Shown here piece after piece: positions 59,094 to 64,000 of a stretch of DNA of 64,000 bases (positions within the stretch are counted from its first letter, which is position 1; each line of letters begins with the position of its first letter). Origin of the DNA: Pratylenchus scribneri (Eukaryota; Nematoda; Chromadorea; Rhabditida; Pratylenchidae); the NCBI GenBank assembly GCA_030063045.1, contig JAQSEB010000031.1:372001-436000 (forward strand). The letters run 5' to 3'. The position numbers and the translations under genes are program-made. The notes under the pieces were generated by a model. It ran no database searches, had not been told where the DNA came from, and saw nothing but the letters and a program-made list of their open reading frames with translations.

Positions 59094-61356
59094 CATTTAG
59101 AAGTACCATTGAAAAAATAATGTATAACAATAATAAAAGACTGGGCCAATTGGAAAAGTGTCGAGAGAAGTGGATATTGCAATGGAATGAAGCATGAACG
59201 AGATAAGATTTGCTCTTTTCGAAAGCAATAATGTGGCCCATGAATGAATTTAAGAGGAAAGAAGCTTGAAGGAGAAATGGCGGCCACATCGATGGACAGG
59301 GGGGCAACATTTTATTAAAAAACGACAAGATCCAATAGCCCAATTATTTTTTATGCAGCATGTGCTGTGCTGATGTGCGTGGTATCGGTCGAGGTTTTGG
59401 ATATTGATGATGTTCATGTTTTTGTTGTATTTGTCCATTATTCCCACCTATTGGATGAATGCAAATTGTAGGGAGAGGAGGGGTAAAGCCGAAAGAATAT
59501 GGCGGGAATTGGGCCTAGGAATGGTGGGTGGACGGCTTTTTTGTTGTTGCCGGTGTTATCCGATATTCGCGTCACCCTCCAGCTAGCAACCAGTCACTCT
59601 TAATGGCAAAAATGCCAACGGCACAAAATGGGGCAAAAGCATAGGAAAATGGTAGAATGAGGCGAATTGCCTCCCGGGCTAAATGTAAGATTGGGAAAAG
59701 GGGAAATGGTGGAATATTGTCTAATTGAAAAACACAAGTCTTTGCATTTCAACGAAAGAATTTTAGGACAATGTTAAGTATTAAACGATTTAAAAGATAA
59801 CAGCTTAATTTATAAAGAATTGCGAAAAAAAATTATTAAAATGGAAAAGTCGATTGGAATTCTTCTTTAGAAATCTCAAATTTACAATTGAAGCCATATT
59901 TTGCGCTTTTATAATAAAAGTGATAATTAAGATAGCCCCAAAGAGAGCAAGCTTGTGTTGGTGGTGTTGCCGAGAATGGCCCTTTGAGGGGTAAAGATGG
60001 ACGAAAGGCGGGGAAGAGGCATTGATGAAATGTTACGGCGGCTTATATTGGTGGAGGAGGGGGCTTTGACCAGCAGCAGATGTCTGGGTTGGGCTTGTCC
60101 TCAGGCAAAGAAACCAACAGAGGAGAGAAGCTTTCTGCCAGCCGTCACCGCCTCTGGCTTTACTTCAATTCGACATTGGCCAAATGAATGGAGGGAGCAT
60201 AGAATCTGCTGGATGTGAGGAAGGTTGGCGGCCTATTGCCCACCCATTCCCGAGCCGGCCGTCACCCAGTCCCCCTTTCCACATATTCCACCCAATTGCC
60301 CAATCCGTACACAGCTTCTTCCCTTAAATTTTTCCACCCTCGCTTATGCCCCCCCCACCCCACTAAAGCCTCTGCCGCTGGAGGCAATATAGTTTTGCCT
60401 TGGCCCCAATTTTTTTCTACTCCCGCCTCATTTGTTTGCTGCTTTGCCCATGGCTATATAGAGTGGCTGGCAGCAGCAATAGACGAGATAAAATTCCCTT
60501 TATGGGCATAATCCTTTCTTTTGCCGACTGCAACCATCCCATCATCCAACGGCCTATGAATATGCACTGCAATTCTTCATTCACTTTTGTCACCATAGGC
60601 ATCGCCTTTCCAAAAAATTATTTCCCAAGGGGACAAATGTGGATATATTGGGATTCATTTGCGATATTTTGGAAGGATTGTTCTATCATCCAGACAGCAA
60701 TTGCCAGCTGCTGTTGATTGGAAGGGTCAATCTGCTTCAACTTCAATGGAATGGAGGACAATCCATTGATCTGCTGATGGGCAAAACCCTTTTGCTATTT
60801 GGAAATGTGGATCGACAAAAAATTAGCCCTTCAAAACATTAACTTGATTGAAAGGAGGAAAAGATCCCTATGGAAGTACAATTATTATTAATGAGAGGGG
60901 GGGGGGGGGGGGTTGAGGATTCAAATCGGCATGGGAAAGATACCAATTTTTTTTCTAAGTTTACCGAACATCAAGCTTTTCAACCAGCCAAAAAAATTTA
61001 TTAATTAATATCGTTTATTGTGGTATTTATTTATTTGGCGTAAATAAAATTGATGTAAAATAAATGGATGGGTTGTGGAGAAATAGAGATAAATGAACAA
61101 ATAAGTAAATTCAATCAATGGAATTAATGGGGCAGCGAGGCGCTGCCGAAAATTTTCAAAATTCCAAAATATAATTAGCATAAACAAAATGATGATAACA
61201 TTAAACAAAAGAAGGCTTGATATTAGGTGGGAGGAGGAGATTTTGGGAATTTTTAGGAGGAAGAATTGGAAAAAATAAGCGAAAAAAAACAAACAAATAA
61301 AATGAGATACTGCAATATTCTTGTTATTTAATTTGCTTCCATTGCAATTCAATTCA
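59094..61356. other. Intergenic, slo-1 to hcf-1
   Basis: No supported gene. Several plus-strand frames (59997-60842) lack homology and splice partners. It contains a G16 tract at 60897-60912 and a C-rich patch near 60350. Confidence 0.5.
60897..60912. repeat. G16 homopolymer
   Basis: Run of 16 G in the slo-1/hcf-1 intergenic region. Confidence 0.95.
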
Positions 61357-64000
61357 CTATGCTTGTTCCGTTCGCAACTTCTTTTTGCCGGCACCAGTCA
61401 AATATTCACGGACTGTCATTCCCGAATTGATGCTCTCATCCTGTTCCTGTTGATGTGCATTTCCTTCTTCTCCATGTTGATGAATTATTGAGGGTGGAGT
61501 TTGCATTTGTTGATGATGTTGAGGTGAAACATTTTGTTGCTGTCTTTGAATGTGGACTTGAATCGGCGGCTGCTGTGGCGATGATGCCGAATAGCCGTAC
61601 ACATTTGGCCCTTGTGAATTTTGAATGGCATAGGCCGGCGGCGTTGATTGAATCTGGAATTTTCAATGAATTTGGTTATGTTAATATTTACGGTTTAATC
61701 TATAATTAATTGAACTTATGGCAAATTATTTTTGCGATATGTTCTAAAATGCAGTATTAAATTCTAATTGTGTTTTTTTTACATTTGATATTTTATTTAT
61801 CCATCGATAGACTTACCCTATGTGGTCCCATTGTTTGCGGCTGAATCATGTCCAAATTGCTAGCGGCCGGAGAATGTTGATAACGAGGTCCCGAAATCTG
61901 GGCATAATATCCAGCACCGGGTGAATGAACCATTTGCGGCTGGACCGGCGATGGCTGATGATGATAGGATGAATAAACACGTTTTAAGCCATGTTGATTT
62001 GCCATTGGAGGCAGAGGTGCCATCACGGCCAAAGGCGGACGGTGTTCTTGGAGCCAACGAACCTGGGTAGCAGGTCCATAGCCCTTGAAATGGAATAATT
62101 ATTCAATTATTATTTCATTTTTGTTTTGAAAAGCTATAAATATTTTTAGCCAAATTCACCTTCTCATTTCGTGCTGCAATGCGGAAAATGATTGCCGGTT
62201 TCGGGTTCATATCAATGTGGGCCAATTGCAAATTTTGATTGTTTACCACACAATTTGCCAATTGACCAATGTAAACAGGCACAAATGCGGGCGCAGTAGC
62301 AGAACGCATTGCCAAATAGACAGAATATTCAATAATTTGACCATTTGTAGTTTGCGGAGGTTCCTTAAAATTATTTTAAAAATAATCAATTTTTTTTTCA
62401 GAAAACTTACCCAAGAAATATTTGCACCATTTGTTCCTTTTGTGATTTTGATTGAGGATGGTGCCCCGGGGAAACCAGGAATGCATGTTTTGAAGTTGTT
62501 CACCGGAGACCATTTACTCTGCCCAACCGAATTTATTGCACAAACACGGAACTGAAATGAATTGGAATTGATTTTTAAATAATATTTTATTCAGAAATTT
62601 ACCCTGTAGAAAATGCCTGGTTCGAGCTTAAATTGTTGCTAAAAATTTATTTTAAAATTTTGCATTTTATTTTTACATTTTCTGCATTCGAATATTCCGT
62701 CACAATAATTTTATTCTCAGTCAGAGTGGAAACGTCGCACCTGAATTAATAAAAACAAAATTATTTCGTTAAAATTATTTTTTTAACCAATCTTCATTCG
62801 CCTGTTGATATACTCTTTGACCGCCCATTATTGGTGCCATTTGATTATCCATAAATTTTGTTCCACCCAATGAATATGATGGAGATGTTTCTTGTTCTGA
62901 TTCGGCTGCATTGGACAATGCAATTTTATTCGCATTTTTTGACGAAGTTGCTTGAACAAAATTCGACTGCTGAAATGAAAATTGGTAATAATATTTAACA
63001 TTCCAAGAATATATTTCAATAACTCTCATTACTTCTTCCTGTTGTTGTTGTTGTTGCCATTCATTTCGTCCTCCTCCTTCATCAATTGGCAAATCTTCGC
63101 TGAGTGGTTCATTTTCTTGTTGCGATTGTTGTTGATGATGAGCCTGTTTCGAACCTTTCACATCCTTCAAATCATCCGGTGTAGCACGCATCTTCAATCA
63201 AAATAAATTAAATTTGAATTCCTGCTGAGTGTATTAACCTGCTCAATGGAAGATGGGTCCATTTCTTCTTTTTTCGTCTCCTCAATTTCATCATTCTTCT
63301 TCTCCTCTTTATGATTATTTTCGGGTGAATTTTTATGTTCATTTGTTGATTTCTCCCGCTGCTGTAATTGTTTTTGCTGTTGTTGAAGTTGCTCTTCGAC
63401 TAAACTTTCTGCCTCATTCAATGCTTCATCAAGAATGTTTGTGGGCAAAATCTGCTAAATATTATTAAGTATTCTTTTATTGGATATTTGAACATTTACA
63501 TCGATTGCCGGGGCAACTGGTACCGTATAGGTAGTTTTGGTGGTGGTTGTTGGTGTTGTTGTGTTCGGCGGGAGGAATGCGGCGGTTTGTTCGGTTTGGG
63601 AGAGAACATTGAATCCACCGTTCGAATTTGCTACTTCTCCGGTTGTTGGTTGCAAAACCATAATTTTCTGTGCTTGATTTGGTGTTCCCGTTTCCACAAT
63701 TCCGCCAGGTGCCGAATTTTGCATAATGATTCGTGGTGATGGATTATATGTTTGGGGGATTTGGTGCTTTGCTCGAATGGCAGTAGGCGGAAATGAATGG
63801 CTTAATCCGCCGACCACTGGTGAATGTTGGGCCATACCCGCTGGGCGTGGCTGACGATAATAAGTGACCGGGCGAACCATTCGGATAGCGCCGGGATTGA
63901 ATGGCATTGCGGCTCGAATAATTCGACGACCAGTTTGAACTTCTAAAAATCAATATATTATTTATTCATCATTAATTGAAATATTCACTTTTGTCATCAT
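61357..64000 (-). CDS. hcf-1: Host cell factor 1 (HCF-1), 3' portion
   Basis: Chromatin-associated transcriptional co-regulator. Only the C-terminal part is in the window; the Kelch domain would lie to the right, and the first exon seen starts at 63943. Order: [16 protein letters not shown], a Pro/Thr/Gln-rich linker (no HCF proteolytic repeats seen), a Gln/Glu-rich region, then the paired FN3 domains. FN3 landmarks are FRVRAINSVGQ-like sequence, [30 protein letters not shown] and [20 protein letters not shown] followed by QVRWLQE, which are near-identical to the animal HCF-1 C-terminus. A Gln/His/Pro tail ends [12 protein letters not shown], with a Lys-rich nuclear-signal-like motif. C. elegans HCF-1 affects DAF-16 and SIR-2.1 activity. 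Confidence 0.9.

Noticed and set aside
59997..60842. Plus-strand ORFs between slo-1 and hcf-1
   Set aside because: No recognisable homology, frames change repeatedly without splice sites.

Overview
The window looks like genomic DNA from a nematode that is not Caenorhabditis elegans. Evidence: an FLP-1-type FMRFamide-like peptide precursor, an innexin, SLO-1, ELKS ending in GIWA, a PLK-1-like polo kinase, many 40-70 bp AT-rich introns ending in TTTCAG or TTTTAG, and tightly packed same-strand gene pairs that look like operons. A clade IV (tylenchine-type) worm is my guess from style only. All gene models below were joined by eye from ORF pieces and GT/AG boundaries, so exon edges are provisional.

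Layout. 1-5.5 kb (minus): a Polinton/Maverick-like, protein-primed family B DNA polymerase broken by one frameshift, plus a small Cys-containing ORF. 5.4-7.6 kb: low-complexity spacer. 7.6-16.2 kb: VDAC porin (+), tRNA-Pro, innexin (+), then two mitochondrial genes on minus (SAM carrier SLC25A26 and a MAIP1-like protein) whose common 5' end carries a MITE with an 8-bp target duplication that includes the start codon. 16.4-21.1 kb: cereblon (+), with an intron-containing tRNA-His inside one of its introns, facing a probable MON1-TRAPPC1 operon (minus). 21.6-32 kb (+): UBE2H, PLK1, ELKS, and a HutF-like formiminoglutamate deiminase. 32-38 kb (minus): otopetrin-like channel and a two-LDLa type I membrane protein. 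38.4-44.2 kb (+): CPEB, a GPATCH2-like protein, an RPP14/POP5-like subunit and KDSR. KDSR carries a 672-bp foldback transposon inside a coding exon. 44.4 kb (minus): a small single-TM protein. 46.1-47.9 kb (+): SPF45/RBM17. 48.2-58.1 kb (minus): flp-1 and slo-1 (BK channel); slo-1 has a duplicated, mutually-exclusive-looking exon and a ~51-copy 29-bp minisatellite in an intron. 61.4 kb to the right edge (minus): 3' part of HCF-1.

The most unusual signal is a pair of transposable elements (15958-16162 and 42547-43218). Both begin GGTACT, end AGTACC, and are flanked by perfect 8-bp target duplications. One sits in the KDSR coding exon and carries GT...AG dinucleotides near its ends; splicing at these would keep KDSR in frame with seven added codons. 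This is the architecture expected of an introner-like (intron-creating) element. It is an inference that RNA-seq can settle.
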